Shown one piece after another: positions 37,389-49,924 of a stretch of DNA of 64,000 bases; the stretch's first letter is position 1, and each line of letters opens with the position of its first letter. This stretch comes from Bryobacteraceae bacterium. Its GTDB lineage: Bacteria; Acidobacteriota; Terriglobia; Bryobacterales; Bryobacteraceae. The stretch lies in NCBI GenBank assembly GCA_025056865.1, contig JANWVO010000060.1, forward strand, positions 1-64,000, given 5' to 3'. The notes under the pieces are model-generated. The model worked only from the letters and a program-made list of their open reading frames with translations. It searched no databases and had not been told where the DNA came from. A program made the translations under genes and the position numbers.

Positions 37389-38030
37389 CTATTTTGCGAA
37401 GCCAAAGATCCCGTCTCCTTTCCGCCTGAAGACCCGGGTGAGCTTCTCGCGAAGCTGAAGCCGCGCCCGCAACAGCCGGCTCTTGACGGCGGCAATCGAT
37501 AGACCGAGAATCTCCGCCGTCTCTTCCGTGCTCAGCTCCTCCACGTCGCGGAGAATGAACACCGTCCGGAAAATGGGTTTCAGGCTGCTGATGGCCGCAT
37601 CGAGGATCTGGCGCAATTCCTCCTGGCTGTATTTCGACTCCGGAGTGTCCTCCCATACGGCGATCTCCCGCACGATGGGCTCCTCGTCTGTTTCGATGTT
37701 CTCGTCCAGCGAAACGGTGCGGTCGGATTTGCGTTTTCTCAGCTTCATCAGGCTCTCGTTCACCGCGATTCTGGTCACCCAGGTATAGAATTTGCTCTGG
37801 CCCTGGAAGGAATCGAGGTGCTCGAAGGCCTTCAGGAAGCTTTCCTGCAATACGTCCTCGGCGTCCTCGTCGTTCTGCGTGATCTGCCGCGCCATCCGGT
37901 AGATGCGGCGCTCGTAGCGGCGCACGAGCTCGGCGAACGCCTCCATGTCGCCGGCCTTTGCGCGCTCCACCAGATCCCCTTCGCCGGCGGACACCGGCTC
38001 GCGGGCGGCCTGCAAGGGTTTCTCAGCCAT
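37389..38030 (-). CDS. ECF sigma factor
   Basis: 213 residues. Region 2 is AFAELVRRYERRIYRMARQI then DAEDVLQESFLKAFEHLDSF, and region 4 is LKPIFRTVFILRDVEELSTE then EILGLSIAAVKSRLLRARLQ. It looks like the RpoE group. It heads a two-gene operon with its anti-sigma factor. The regulon is not known from sequence; the adjacent thrS is divergent across a 90-base gap without an obvious ECF-type promoter. Confidence 0.93.
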   Translation of the reverse strand: MAEKPLQAAREPVSAGEGDLVERAKAGDMEAFAELVRRYERRIYRMARQITQNDEDAEDVLQESFLKAFEHLDSFQGQSKFYTWVTRIAVNESLMKLRKRKSDRTVSLDENIETDEEPIVREIAVWEDTPESKYSQEELRQILDAAISSLKPIFRTVFILRDVEELSTEETAEILGLSIAAVKSRLLRARLQLREKLTRVFRRKGDGIFGFAK

Positions 38031-38120
38031 CAGGTTCCGGCTCCGTCTTCAGCATAACAACCGGCGGCGCGGCAGGCGCTTCCGTCGGCGCGTGCTAGTC
38101 TGAAATTTACCGGCAATCCC

Positions 38121-40064
<1,944 letters not shown>

Positions 40065-40073
40065 CGCGCCGCC

Positions 40074-41252
40074 ATGGAATGGTTCGCCTGGCCGCTGGTG
40101 GCGCTCGCCGCCGCTTCGTGGGCCTACTGTGCGCTCGCCGTGGCGGCCGTGCTTGCGTGGCGGCGGCAGCCCGTCCCCGCCAGCCGCGCCCTCGAGCCCG
40201 TCTCGGTGCTGAAGCCGCTGCACGGCCTCGACGATGGCCTCGAGGAGAACCTGCGGTCCTTCTTCACGCAGGACTACCCGGTCTTCGAGCTCCTGTTCGC
40301 GGCGCGCCGCGAGGACGACCCCGGCCTCGCGCTCGCGCGCCGGCTCAGCGCGGAGTACCCGCGCATCCCCGCGCGCTTCTTCGTCACCGGCGAGCCTCCC
40401 TACGCCAACGCCAAGGTCTGGAGCCTCGAGATCATGACGCGCGAGGCCGCCCATGACCTGCTCGTGATGAGCGACTCCGACATCCGCGTGACGCCGGAGA
40501 TGCTCCGCGTCCTTGCGGCCGAGTTCTCCGATCCGCGCCTCGGCGTCGCCACCTGCCCTTACCGCGCCGTGCCGGGCGCCAGCTTCTGGTCGCTTCTGGA
40601 AACGCTCGGCATGAACACGGAGTTCTGGAGCGGCTGCTTCGTGGCCCGGCTCGTCGAGCGCGGCGTGCACTTCGCCGTCGGCCCGACCATCGCCGCGCGG
40701 CGCCGCGTGATCGAAGATGTCGGCGGCTGGCCGCGGCTCAGCCAGTATCTGGCCGAGGACTTCGTGCTCGGCCAGTTCGCTTCAGCGCGCGGCCACGGCG
40801 TCATCCTTTCCCGTTACGTGATCGAGCACCGCATCGGCGCGCAGCCGCTTGCGGCCAACTTCGCGCACCGCCTGCGCTGGAACCGCTCCACCCGGCGCTC
40901 GCGCCCGTGGGGCTACGTGGGGCAGGTGTTCACCAACCCCCTGCCGCTCGGGCTGGCCGCCGCCGCGGCCGCGCCCGCCCATGCCGCGTGGATCCTCGCC
41001 GCGACGCTCGCCTTCCGCGCGCTGGCCGCCTGGAGCGTTTCGCATCTGGCTCTGCGCGACCCGCTCTGCCGGCGTTACTGGTTCCTCGTGCCGTTGCAGG
41101 ATCTGCTCAGTTTTGTTTTCTGGCTCGCCGGCTTCTTCGGCAACGTGATCGAGTGGCGCGGCCGCCGTTACCGGCTGCTTGCCGATGGCCGCTTTGAGCG
41201 GCTCGTAGCGCCATCCGGGGCTGAGGACGGCCCTTCTCCGGGCCGCGGCTGA
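40074..41252 (+). CDS. GT21-type membrane glycosyltransferase (HpnI / ceramide glucosyltransferase-like)
   Basis: 392 residues. N-terminal membrane helix (about 7-29), then a GT-A domain: VSVLKPLHGLDDGLEENLRS, the DxD-like LLVMSDSDIRV, the catalytic Asp in LAEDFVLG and RLRWNRSTR for the (Q/R)xxRW motif; two or three C-terminal helices follow. HpnI adds N-acetylglucosamine to hopanoids and GT21 enzymes make glucosylceramide; no hopanoid gene is nearby to decide. It starts 9 bases after thrS. Confidence 0.8.
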   Translation: MEWFAWPLVALAAASWAYCALAVAAVLAWRRQPVPASRALEPVSVLKPLHGLDDGLEENLRSFFTQDYPVFELLFAARREDDPGLALARRLSAEYPRIPARFFVTGEPPYANAKVWSLEIMTREAAHDLLVMSDSDIRVTPEMLRVLAAEFSDPRLGVATCPYRAVPGASFWSLLETLGMNTEFWSGCFVARLVERGVHFAVGPTIAARRRVIEDVGGWPRLSQYLAEDFVLGQFASARGHGVILSRYVIEHRIGAQPLAANFAHRLRWNRSTRRSRPWGYVGQVFTNPLPLGLAAAAAAPAHAAWILAATLAFRALAAWSVSHLALRDPLCRRYWFLVPLQDLLSFVFWLAGFFGNVIEWRGRRYRLLADGRFERLVAPSGAEDGPSPGRG

Positions 41253-41347
41253 AGCGGGCCCCGGGCCGGCGGGAACCGGCGGCCTCCCACGCGAAAGGCA
41301 GGACGCGCCATCGGGCCGCGCCTTCCACTTCGCGGCGGAGATGAAAA

Positions 41348-41377
41348 AAAGCGGGCCGGCGCGCGTCGGCCCGCTTT
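41348..41377 (-). terminator. Intrinsic terminator of the eno-gpmA operon
   Basis: On the - strand the stem AAAGCGGGCCG / CGGCCCGCTTT (41367-41377 with 41348-41358) is followed directly by a run of seven T residues (41344-41350 read on the - strand), 22 bases after the gpmA stop. This is a textbook Rho-independent terminator. It can also fold on the + strand, where only TTT follows, and may stop the GT21 transcript weakly. Confidence 0.85.
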
Positions 41378-41399
41378 GTCCCAGATGCGGCAGAACGCC

Positions 41400-42149
41400 T
41401 CAGGGCTGCTTCTTGCCCTGCTTCGCCACCGCCTCCATCGCGGCCTTCACCTTCTCGGGATCGCCCAGGTAGTACGACCGGATGGGCTTCAGCTCCGCGT
41501 CCAGCTCGTACACCAGCGGGATTCCCGTCGGGATGTTCAGCTCGACGATGTCCTGGTCGCTGATGTTGTCGAGATACTTCACCAGCGCGCGCAGGCTGTT
41601 GCCGTGCGCGCCGATCACCACGCGCTGCCCGCTGCGGATGCGCGGCGCAATCGACTCGTGCCAGAGCGGCAGGAACCGGTGCACCGTGTCCTTCAGGCAC
41701 TCGGTGAGCGGGATCTCGTCCTTCGACAGCGAGGCGTAGCGCCGGTCGTGCCCGGGCCAGCGCGGATCGTCGGGCGTCAGCGCCGGCGGCGGCACGTCAT
41801 AGGAGCGGCGCCAGATCTTCACCTGGTCCTCGCCGTACTTGGCCGCCATCTCGCTCTTGTTCAGCCCCTGGAGCGCGCCGTAGTGGCGCTCGTTCAGGCG
41901 CCAGTGCCTCTCCACCGGCAGCCAGTCCTGGTCCATCACGTCGAGGACGATGTTCATCGTCTTGATGGCGCGCTTCAGCACCGACGTGTAGACAAAGTCG
42001 AACTCAAAGCCCGCTTCCTTCAGCGCGCGCCCCGCTTCATAGGCCTCCTGGACGCCTTTCTCGCTCAGGTCGACGTCCGTCCAGCCCGTGAAACGGTTTT
42101 CCTTGTTCCACGTGGATTCGCCGTGGCGGATGAGAACAAGCTTGTACAT
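41400..42149 (-). CDS. gpmA: 2,3-bisphosphoglycerate-dependent phosphoglycerate mutase
   Basis: 249 residues. It interconverts 3- and 2-phosphoglycerate. The active-site histidine is in [20 protein letters not shown]; the second His is in [20 protein letters not shown]. The segment [20 protein letters not shown] is also typical. The end is Lys-rich. It is 15 bases after eno, so two successive glycolytic steps are encoded together. Confidence 0.97.
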   Translation of the reverse strand: MYKLVLIRHGESTWNKENRFTGWTDVDLSEKGVQEAYEAGRALKEAGFEFDFVYTSVLKRAIKTMNIVLDVMDQDWLPVERHWRLNERHYGALQGLNKSEMAAKYGEDQVKIWRRSYDVPPPALTPDDPRWPGHDRRYASLSKDEIPLTECLKDTVHRFLPLWHESIAPRIRSGQRVVIGAHGNSLRALVKYLDNISDQDIVELNIPTGIPLVYELDAELKPIRSYYLGDPEKVKAAMEAVAKQGKKQP

Positions 42150-42164
42150 GGACTCCGGGCCTCC

Positions 42165-43758
<1,594 letters not shown>

Positions 43759-44997
43759 TCAGATCCTCGCGTCCACCGGAACCTCGGGAGGACTCACCAC
43801 GGTCACCCCTCCCGGCGTCACGTGATAGCCGGCGGCGCGGTCCCGCTCCGGATCCTCGCCAATCACCGAACCCTCCGGGATCTGCACGCCCGCATCGATG
43901 ATCGCCCTCCGGATCCGCGAATAGCGGCCGACATTGACCCCGTGCAGCAGGATCGAGTCCTCGACGTCGCAATACGAGTTCACGCGCACGCCCGGGCTCA
44001 GCAGCGAATGGTGCACGCGCCCGCCGGAAACGATGACCCCGGGCGCGACAATCGAGTCCGTCGCCACGCCCATGCGCCGCCCTCCCTGCGCGAAAACGAA
44101 CTTCGCCGGCGGAGCCTGCGGCATGCGCGTGCGGATCGGCCACTCCGTGTCGTACAGGTTGAACTCCGGCGTCACGCTCACCAGGTCCATGTTGGCCTCG
44201 TAGTAGGCGTCGATGGTGCCCACATCGCGCCAGTAACGGACGCACTTCCGGTTCAGGTCGCGGAAGTCGTAGGCCACCACCCGTTGGCTGCCGATGAGCG
44301 CCGGAATGATGTTCTTGCCGAAATCGTGCTCGGAATCGGCGTCCGCCGCATCGGCGCGCAGCGCTTCCAGCAGCACCTTCGTGCGGAAAATGTAGATGCC
44401 CATCGAGGCCGAGATCATGTTCGGATCGAACGCCGACCGGGCGGGATTTCCGTGCTGCGGCTTCTCCTCAAAGCCCCGCACGCGGTAGGTGGCCGGGTCG
44501 ATGTCGACGACGCCGAAGCGCGGCGCCTCGGAAGGATCCGCCTGGATGGTGGCAATGGTGACGTCCGCCTGGTGGCGGAGATGCCAGTCCAGCATCTCCA
44601 TGTAGTTCATCTTGTAGATGTGATCCGCCGCCAGGATCAGGACATAATCCGGCTTTTCGACGATGATGCTCTCGATGTTCTGGTACACGGCGTCCGCCGT
44701 GCCGAGATACCAGTCCGAATGGATTCTTTTCATCGGGGGAATGACTTCAATAAATTCCCCCATTTCGCCGGAAAACAGGTCCCAACCCTCGCGGATATGG
44801 CGGGTTAATTCCAGGGACTTGTATTGCGTAAGGCAAAAAATCCGCCGCAGGCCCGAGTTGACGCAGTTGGAAAGCGTGAAGTCAATGATCCGGTAAAAGC
44901 TGCCGAAGGGAACCGCCGGCTTCGCTGTCCGGCGGGTCAATGGATACAGCCGCTCGCCCGCCCCGCCGGCCAGCAGGATGGCGAGGACGTTCTGCAT
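43759..44997 (-). CDS. glgC: Glucose-1-phosphate adenylyltransferase
   Basis: 412 residues from ATG 44997, with a GTG one codon earlier as an alternative. It makes ADP-glucose for glycogen. The nucleotide site is AILLAGGAGERLYPLTRRTA with KPAVPFGSFYRIIDFTLSNC. The catalytic region LAADHIYKMNYMEMLDWHLR and FEEKPQH are usual. The C-terminal left-handed beta-helix has hexapeptide repeats (VIVSGGRVHHSLLSPGVRVN). No other glg gene is near. Confidence 0.95.
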   Translation of the reverse strand: MQNVLAILLAGGAGERLYPLTRRTAKPAVPFGSFYRIIDFTLSNCVNSGLRRIFCLTQYKSLELTRHIREGWDLFSGEMGEFIEVIPPMKRIHSDWYLGTADAVYQNIESIIVEKPDYVLILAADHIYKMNYMEMLDWHLRHQADVTIATIQADPSEAPRFGVVDIDPATYRVRGFEEKPQHGNPARSAFDPNMISASMGIYIFRTKVLLEALRADAADADSEHDFGKNIIPALIGSQRVVAYDFRDLNRKCVRYWRDVGTIDAYYEANMDLVSVTPEFNLYDTEWPIRTRMPQAPPAKFVFAQGGRRMGVATDSIVAPGVIVSGGRVHHSLLSPGVRVNSYCDVEDSILLHGVNVGRYSRIRRAIIDAGVQIPEGSVIGEDPERDRAAGYHVTPGGVTVVSPPEVPVDARI

Positions 44998-45060
44998 CAC
45001 AACTTTCAGGATAGCCCCTTCTGCCGGAGGAGGCGCCCTGCTTCATGGGCATCTTCGCTC

Positions 45061-45076
45061 CAGCCGGGCCCGGCTG
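45061..45076. repeat. 16-base perfect palindrome upstream of glgC
   Basis: CAGCCGGGCCCGGCTG reads the same on both strands, in the 128-base gap between glgC and the TIG gene. With no loop it is a better dimeric-protein site candidate than a hairpin. The GC-rich context makes chance occurrence possible. Confidence 0.3.
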
Positions 45077-45125
45077 CGCCCTGCCGCCTCCCGCGCGCTC
45101 TGTTCCGCAAAAGCTCCCGGGCCGG

Positions 45126-45482
45126 CTACTCCTCGACCTCGAACCGGACCGGCTGCTCGATCAGCTTCGGCTCCTTGCCGCGGGTGAGGATCATCAGCCG
45201 GTACCGGATACCCGGCTTCGCCCCTTTCGGGATCACGCTCTTCAGCGTCGTCGACGTCTGCTCCTGGATCACCATCTCGATGTCATTCTGGCCGTCGGTC
45301 AGGTAAAGCTTCGCCACGTACTGCTTGTCGAGGTTCTCGCCCGTCACGACAATCTCTGTGCCCACCTTCCCGCTCATCGGCTCCACCGAAGTGCACCGCG
45401 GAATGGGCTCCTGAGCCACGGCAGGAGGAGCGGCGCAAACTCCCACCAGCAGCGCCGCCAGCAACAAGAGAGACAACCGCAT
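45126..45482 (-). CDS. Small secreted IPT/TIG-domain protein
   Basis: 118 residues. Signal peptide 1-23, then one immunoglobulin-like TIG domain (SVEPMSGKVGTEIVVTGENL, then VAKLYLTDGQNDIEMVIQEQ and IPKGAKPGIRYRLMILTRGK). AGGAGG stands 8 bases before the ATG at 45482. Probably periplasmic or surface-bound and protein-binding; no specific role. Confidence 0.8.
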   Translation of the reverse strand: MRLSLLLLAALLVGVCAAPPAVAQEPIPRCTSVEPMSGKVGTEIVVTGENLDKQYVAKLYLTDGQNDIEMVIQEQTSTTLKSVIPKGAKPGIRYRLMILTRGKEPKLIEQPVRFEVEE

Positions 45483-45503
45483 CTGAAAATCCTCCTACCT
45501 CTG

Positions 45504-45532
45504 ATCCTAGGCTCCGCCGCACCTGAATGCAA
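45504..45532 (-). promoter_or_regulatory. Possible sigma-70 promoter of the TIG gene
   Basis: On the - strand TTGCAT (45527-45532) and TAGGAT (45504-45509) are separated by 17 bases. The -35 matches only the TTG of the consensus, so support is modest. It would give a leader of about 15 bases ending in the AGGAGG site. Confidence 0.35.
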
Positions 45533-45686
45533 GAGGGAAGAGTCAGGATTTCGAGGAAGAATTCTACATCTGGCCCCGCTGCGCGCGCCCACCGGTCGGC
45601 ACGGCACACGCATGTTCCGCTCATCGCATGGGGAATGGTGAGTTAACGGGCGGTTCGAACCACCTGCCGCAATCCGCCCTGCCGCG

Positions 45687-46409
45687 TCACCGCTCTGAGT
45701 CGGGCAGGTGGAGGCCCTTGTGGATGGCGTACAGCGCCAGCTCCAGACGGTCGGATACGCCCAGCTTGTCGAAGATGTTGTGGAGATGATTTTTCACCGT
45801 CTGTTCGCTGATGAACATCTTCTCCGCCATCTCCTTGTTCTTGTAGCCCTGGGCCACCAGCATCACGATCTCCCTCTCCCGCGCGCTCAGGGGCGACCGT
45901 TCCCTCACCCTCCCCTGCACGGGCTGGGTTTCGGCCGTGGCCGCAGCAAACTGCCGCATCACCGCTGCCGTCGTCTGCGAGTCCAGCCAGATCTCGCCCG
46001 CATTCACCTTGCGGATGCTCTTGACGATCAGCTCCGAGGCCGTCTGCTTCAGCACGATCCCCCGCGCGCCGAGCTTCATCACCTGCACGAATTCGTTCTT
46101 GTCCTCGCTCGCCGTCAGGATGATGACCTTCGCCTCCGAGCCGCGCTGCTGCAAAGCCTGCAACGTGCTGATGCCGTCCAGGTTCGGCATGCGCAGGTCC
46201 AGCAGGATGATGTCCGGCTTGTGCTGCGCTGCCTGTTCCAGCACTTCGCGGCCGTCGCTGGCGACAGCCACTACTTCCATGTCGTCTTCCAGGCTGAGCA
46301 GCTTCTTCAGACCGTCGCGCACGATCGGGTGGTCGTCGGCGATGATGACCCGGATCTTCTCCGGGCTGCCCGGGGAAGCGTTCGGCTCAGAGTGGGCGGT
46401 CGGGTTCAT
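45687..46409 (-). CDS. NarL/FixJ-family response regulator
   Basis: 240 residues from ATG 46409, with GGAGG just before it; longer readings from 46472 run through the promoter. The receiver is complete: DD in VIIADDHPIVRDGLKKLL, phosphoacceptor Asp in DIILLDLRMPNLDG, Thr in VIILTASEDK and Lys in GARGIVLKQTA. The LuxR helix-turn-helix is LSAREREIVMLVAQGYKNKE then FISEQTVKNHLHNIFDKLGV. No kinase is adjacent. Confidence 0.93.
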   Translation of the reverse strand: MNPTAHSEPNASPGSPEKIRVIIADDHPIVRDGLKKLLSLEDDMEVVAVASDGREVLEQAAQHKPDIILLDLRMPNLDGISTLQALQQRGSEAKVIILTASEDKNEFVQVMKLGARGIVLKQTASELIVKSIRKVNAGEIWLDSQTTAAVMRQFAAATAETQPVQGRVRERSPLSAREREIVMLVAQGYKNKEMAEKMFISEQTVKNHLHNIFDKLGVSDRLELALYAIHKGLHLPDSER

Positions 46410-46437
46410 GGTACCTCCGTCCGGCCTTCCTATGACA

Positions 46438-46466
46438 ATTCTAAGAATGCCCAGTACTAAAGTAAA
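46438..46466 (-). promoter_or_regulatory. Sigma-70-type promoter of the response regulator gene
   Basis: On the - strand TTTACT (46461-46466), 17 bases, then TAGAAT (46438-46443). The -10 matches five of six consensus bases and the -35 four of six. Transcription would start about 20 bases before the GGAGG site of the gene that begins at 46409. The AT-rich patch stands out from the GC-rich surroundings. Confidence 0.6.
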
Positions 46467-46555
46467 CTGCACAGGCTCCTTAGGTCAGACGCCGGATCTG
46501 CCTGAATTCGGCCTCAGGCGGAAGTACTAGGGTCCCGCCTGCCCTGTATACGGAT

Positions 46556-48670
46556 TCACGGCCTCATCCCTGGACTGAGCTTCCGCGCCGGGAGGGGATC
46601 GAAACAGTTCCAGCGCTCCACTTCCGTCTCCAGCTTCCCTTCCAGCAACCGGACTTCGACCCGCGTGGGCCTGCCAGGCCGGAACTCGAGATCCACCCGC
46701 GAGCTGCCCACCCGGTAGCCGCGCAGCACCGCCGGCGGCCCGCCGCAGGGCAGCCGCGGCCGGATGCGCAGCCGCCCGCTCATCGCGTCCGGCTCCAGGC
46801 CCAGCGCGCCCGCCATCACCGGATAGACAAGCGACATCGAGCTGAACAATTGGTGAGGCACCGCCCTTGGCCCCGGAGCCAGCCGGTCCCCGCTGAAATA
46901 TTCGGGCAGGAATCCCGCCCCGCCCAGCCCGTGGGCCTGCCGCAATCCATCCAGCACCGCGTAGGCGGCCGCCTCCAGTCCGTGCCGGAACAGGGCCAGC
47001 ATCACCTGCGCGGTGACGAACGGCCACACGCTCCCGTCGTTGTAGCTCACCGGGTTATAAAACGGGCTGTCCGTGGCGAACAGCCGCGCCCCCCACGGAG
47101 TCAGGAGCTGCGGCGCCGCCAGCGCGGCCGCCGCGCGCCGTGCCAGATTCTCCTCCACGCCCCCTTCCGCCACCAGCATCGCCTGCCACGCGGAGTTCGC
47201 CTCGTAGCGCGAGCCGTCCCGCAGCTCCGCGAAAGCGAAGAATGTCCTGCCGGGCAGAAACCACTTCCGGATGGAATCCCGCGCCCGCGCCAGCCTCTGC
47301 TCGGCCTCGGCCGCCCGGGCCGCATCGCCGCGCCAACGGGCCATCTCCGCCCAGCCCCGCAGGCCCGCCAGCCAGACGCCCTGAAGATAGACGTCCCGCG
47401 CCACCCTGCCGCTCAGCGCGCCCGTCTCGACTGCCGCCGCGCCGCCTCTCAGGTTCGACAGCAGGCCGTCGTCGTCCGCCATGCTCAGGCAGTAGCGCCA
47501 GGCGCGTTCGAGCTTCGGCCAGTTCTCCTCCAGCCAGGCGCGGTCTCCGGTCTGGAGCAGATACAGGCGCGCCGTGTGCAGGAACAGCGGCGTCGTGTCG
47601 GCGTGATAGAAGCCGTAGGGGTAGCTGTTCCAGTCGAGCAGCGCGGCCGACTGCGTCCACTCGTGCATGATCTTGCCGTCTTCCCGCTGCCGGTCGAGCA
47701 GGAATTGGAGCGCCTGCCGCGCGCCCTCGAAATCGCCATAGGCGAGCATCGCCCACGCGCTCATCATCGTGTCGCCGCCGAAATGCCAGCCGAAGCCCGG
47801 CCGCTGGCTCGCGCCCGAAGGCGCCCAGCCGGCCACCAGCCCGCAGCCCACGCCCTCGTTGCACGCCCAGCCCCGCTCGATCGCCACGCGCGCCCAGTCG
47901 TAGGCCGCGGTGAAGGGCGGCCAATCCAGCGCCGCCGTGCGCCCCAGAAACTGGCGGAAGTGCTCTTCGGCCTGAGCCGCCAGCGCCCACGGATCCCGCA
48001 GCGCCTCCTCGTAGTGCTTCCGCGACAGCGCGATCAGGATGGGGACCCGACCCGAGCGCTCCACGTCGAACTCAACCATCACAGTCCGGTCCGGCAACTG
48101 ATGGCCGATCTGCTCGCTGATCCGCCGGAACGCCGGCGAACCGAGCACCGGGCGGAACCGGCGCAATCCTTCGGTGAACGTGAGCACGCCCGCCTGCGCG
48201 TCCCAGATGGTGGACTGCCCGCCGAAAGACGCAGGCCACATCGGCTGCATCTCGGGGAGGAACGTCGCGCGGAAGCGCAGCGGGCGCGACGTGTCCACCT
48301 CCAGCAGCACCGCCGCCACGGGTTCCGAGGGAGACGCAACCCAGGTCTGTTTCAGCGTGAATGCCGGATGCACGTGCGTCAGCGTCACTCCGGAGGCCCG
48401 CACCTCGGCCGTTTCCACAAGCTCGGACAGCGGAACCGGCTCAAGCGCTCCGTCGACGAACACATGGAGGCGGAAATCCCGCAGCACCTTGATGGGGAAA
48501 ATCCACGCCTCGAACCGGCCGTCCTCCTGCCCGAGAATCGCCGCGCGCCGTCCGTTGGCCGCCGCATACCTGCCGGGTTGCGCGGGCTTCTCCACCCGCG
48601 GCGGCCCGGAGCCCAGCACCGGAAGCAGGGCCAGCAGCGCTGCCGCGTAACCTTGGATTCTGGATGGCAT
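46556..48670 (-). CDS. Exported six-hairpin glycosidase-like protein
   Basis: 704 residues with signal peptide 1-21. An N-terminal beta-sandwich (about 30-230) precedes an (alpha/alpha)6 barrel (about 250-600). The barrel has the repeating helices of amylo-alpha-1,6-glucosidase/GH37-GH63-like enzymes: PGFGWHFGGDTMMSAWAMLA, DGKIMHEWTQSAALLDWNSY, YHADTTPLFLHTARLYLLQT and YNDGSVWPFVTAQVMLALFR. Acidic residues in these loops could be catalytic but are not assigned. The substrate is probably an alpha-glucan or other glycoside. Confidence 0.75.
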   Translation of the reverse strand: MPSRIQGYAAALLALLPVLGSGPPRVEKPAQPGRYAAANGRRAAILGQEDGRFEAWIFPIKVLRDFRLHVFVDGALEPVPLSELVETAEVRASGVTLTHVHPAFTLKQTWVASPSEPVAAVLLEVDTSRPLRFRATFLPEMQPMWPASFGGQSTIWDAQAGVLTFTEGLRRFRPVLGSPAFRRISEQIGHQLPDRTVMVEFDVERSGRVPILIALSRKHYEEALRDPWALAAQAEEHFRQFLGRTAALDWPPFTAAYDWARVAIERGWACNEGVGCGLVAGWAPSGASQRPGFGWHFGGDTMMSAWAMLAYGDFEGARQALQFLLDRQREDGKIMHEWTQSAALLDWNSYPYGFYHADTTPLFLHTARLYLLQTGDRAWLEENWPKLERAWRYCLSMADDDGLLSNLRGGAAAVETGALSGRVARDVYLQGVWLAGLRGWAEMARWRGDAARAAEAEQRLARARDSIRKWFLPGRTFFAFAELRDGSRYEANSAWQAMLVAEGGVEENLARRAAAALAAPQLLTPWGARLFATDSPFYNPVSYNDGSVWPFVTAQVMLALFRHGLEAAAYAVLDGLRQAHGLGGAGFLPEYFSGDRLAPGPRAVPHQLFSSMSLVYPVMAGALGLEPDAMSGRLRIRPRLPCGGPPAVLRGYRVGSSRVDLEFRPGRPTRVEVRLLEGKLETEVERWNCFDPLPARKLSPGMRP

Positions 48671-48706
48671 CTTCAGTTGTTAGAGTATGATTTCCGGGAT
48701 CTTCTC

Positions 48707-49924
48707 ATGAAGCGCCTGCTCGTGGCGGCTGTATTCGCGCTCGGCGCAACCGCGCAGGAACCGCTGACGCTGGAAGCGGCGGTGCAGCGGGCCCTCGATT
48801 CACACCCCCTGCTGGCCGAGGGCCGCCAGCGCGTGGAAGCCGCGCGCGGCCAACTGCGGCAGGCGCCTCTCACCTTCAACCCGAGGCTGGTCCTCCAGGC
48901 GGAAAACTACCGCGCCTGGGGTTCGCGCCCCATCCAGACCAGCCGCGAAACGGACGACTTCGCCTACCTTCAGCAGACCTTCGAAACCGCCGGCAAGCGC
49001 GGCAAGCGCGCCGAGCTGGCCTCGCGCGGCCTCCGCGCCGCCGAACTCGAGCTCGACGTGCTGCGGCGCAACGTCGCCCGCGATGTCTCGCTCGCCTATT
49101 GGGCTGCGCTTGGCGCCGCAAAAATCCATGAGATTCTGCTCGAAAGCGTCCGCAATTTCGAAAAAATCGTCGAATATCACGAAATCCGCGTGCGCGAGGG
49201 CGCGATGGCGGAAAACGACCTGCTGCGCGTGAAGCTCGAGCTCGGCCGCATCCAGCTCGCCGCCAACAACGCCGGCCTCGACGCCGCCAGGGCCCGCATC
49301 GAGCTGTTCCGCGCCATGGGGCAGACCGTCTTCCCCGAAGTGCTCTTCGCCGAACCGCTCCAGCTTGCCGAGGACCGCCTGATGGCTGCGGACGAGGAGG
49401 AGGCGCTCCGCCTCCGGCCTGAAATGCAGTTGGCCCGGGCGCGGCTCGAGCAGGCGCGCGGCAACCTCGTCCTGCAACGCGCCAACGCTACGCCCAACCT
49501 CGACGCGCTGTTCGGCTACAAGCGGGCTTCGGGCGAGAACACGCTGATTGCAGGCTTGCAGTGGGACCTGCCGGTGCTCAACCGCAACCAGGGCAACATC
49601 CAGAGCGCAGCCGCCGAGATCCGCGCCGCCGAGGCCAACCTCGCCGCTACCGAGGCCATCATCCGCGCCGAGGTGCGCGCCGCAGCGGCGGAGTACCAGG
49701 TCCGCCGCCAGCAGTTGCGCGAGCTCGTCGGCAGGCTCCGCAGCGAAGCCGGCGAGACTTCGAAAATCGCCCAGGCGGCCTACCGCCTCGGCGGAGCCGA
49801 CCTGCTGCGGCTGCTCGACGCCGAGCGGCTCCGCATCGAAATCGAACAGGTGCACTACCGCGCCTGGATGGAGTACCGGCAGAGCATGGAAGTGCTCGCA
49901 TTCGCATTGGGGGTGAAGCCATGA
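48707..49924 (+). CDS. czcC: CzcC-like outer-membrane efflux protein (TolC family)
   Basis: 405 residues. Signal peptide 1-16, then the paired long helices of TolC proteins (LEAAVQRALDSHPLLAEGRQ; LQQTFETAGKRGKRAELASR; LIAGLQWDLPVLNRNQGNIQ; SKIAQAAYRLGGADLLRLLD). It is the outer-membrane duct for the pump encoded by the next two genes. It starts the operon; ATG 48707 has only a weak ribosome site. The stop overlaps the next ATG. Confidence 0.9.
   Translation: MKRLLVAAVFALGATAQEPLTLEAAVQRALDSHPLLAEGRQRVEAARGQLRQAPLTFNPRLVLQAENYRAWGSRPIQTSRETDDFAYLQQTFETAGKRGKRAELASRGLRAAELELDVLRRNVARDVSLAYWAALGAAKIHEILLESVRNFEKIVEYHEIRVREGAMAENDLLRVKLELGRIQLAANNAGLDAARARIELFRAMGQTVFPEVLFAEPLQLAEDRLMAADEEEALRLRPEMQLARARLEQARGNLVLQRANATPNLDALFGYKRASGENTLIAGLQWDLPVLNRNQGNIQSAAAEIRAAEANLAATEAIIRAEVRAAAAEYQVRRQQLRELVGRLRSEAGETSKIAQAAYRLGGADLLRLLDAERLRIEIEQVHYRAWMEYRQSMEVLAFALGVKP

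Noticed and set aside
38031-38120. T-box or other riboswitch before thrS
   Set aside because: The 90-base gap is too short for a T-box leader with its terminator and lacks its conserved bulge sequence.
45647-45671. GGTTCGAACC resembling a tRNA T-loop
   Set aside because: The T-stem does not pair beyond the first base pair (GGCGG against CACCT) and no acceptor, D or anticodon arm surrounds it.
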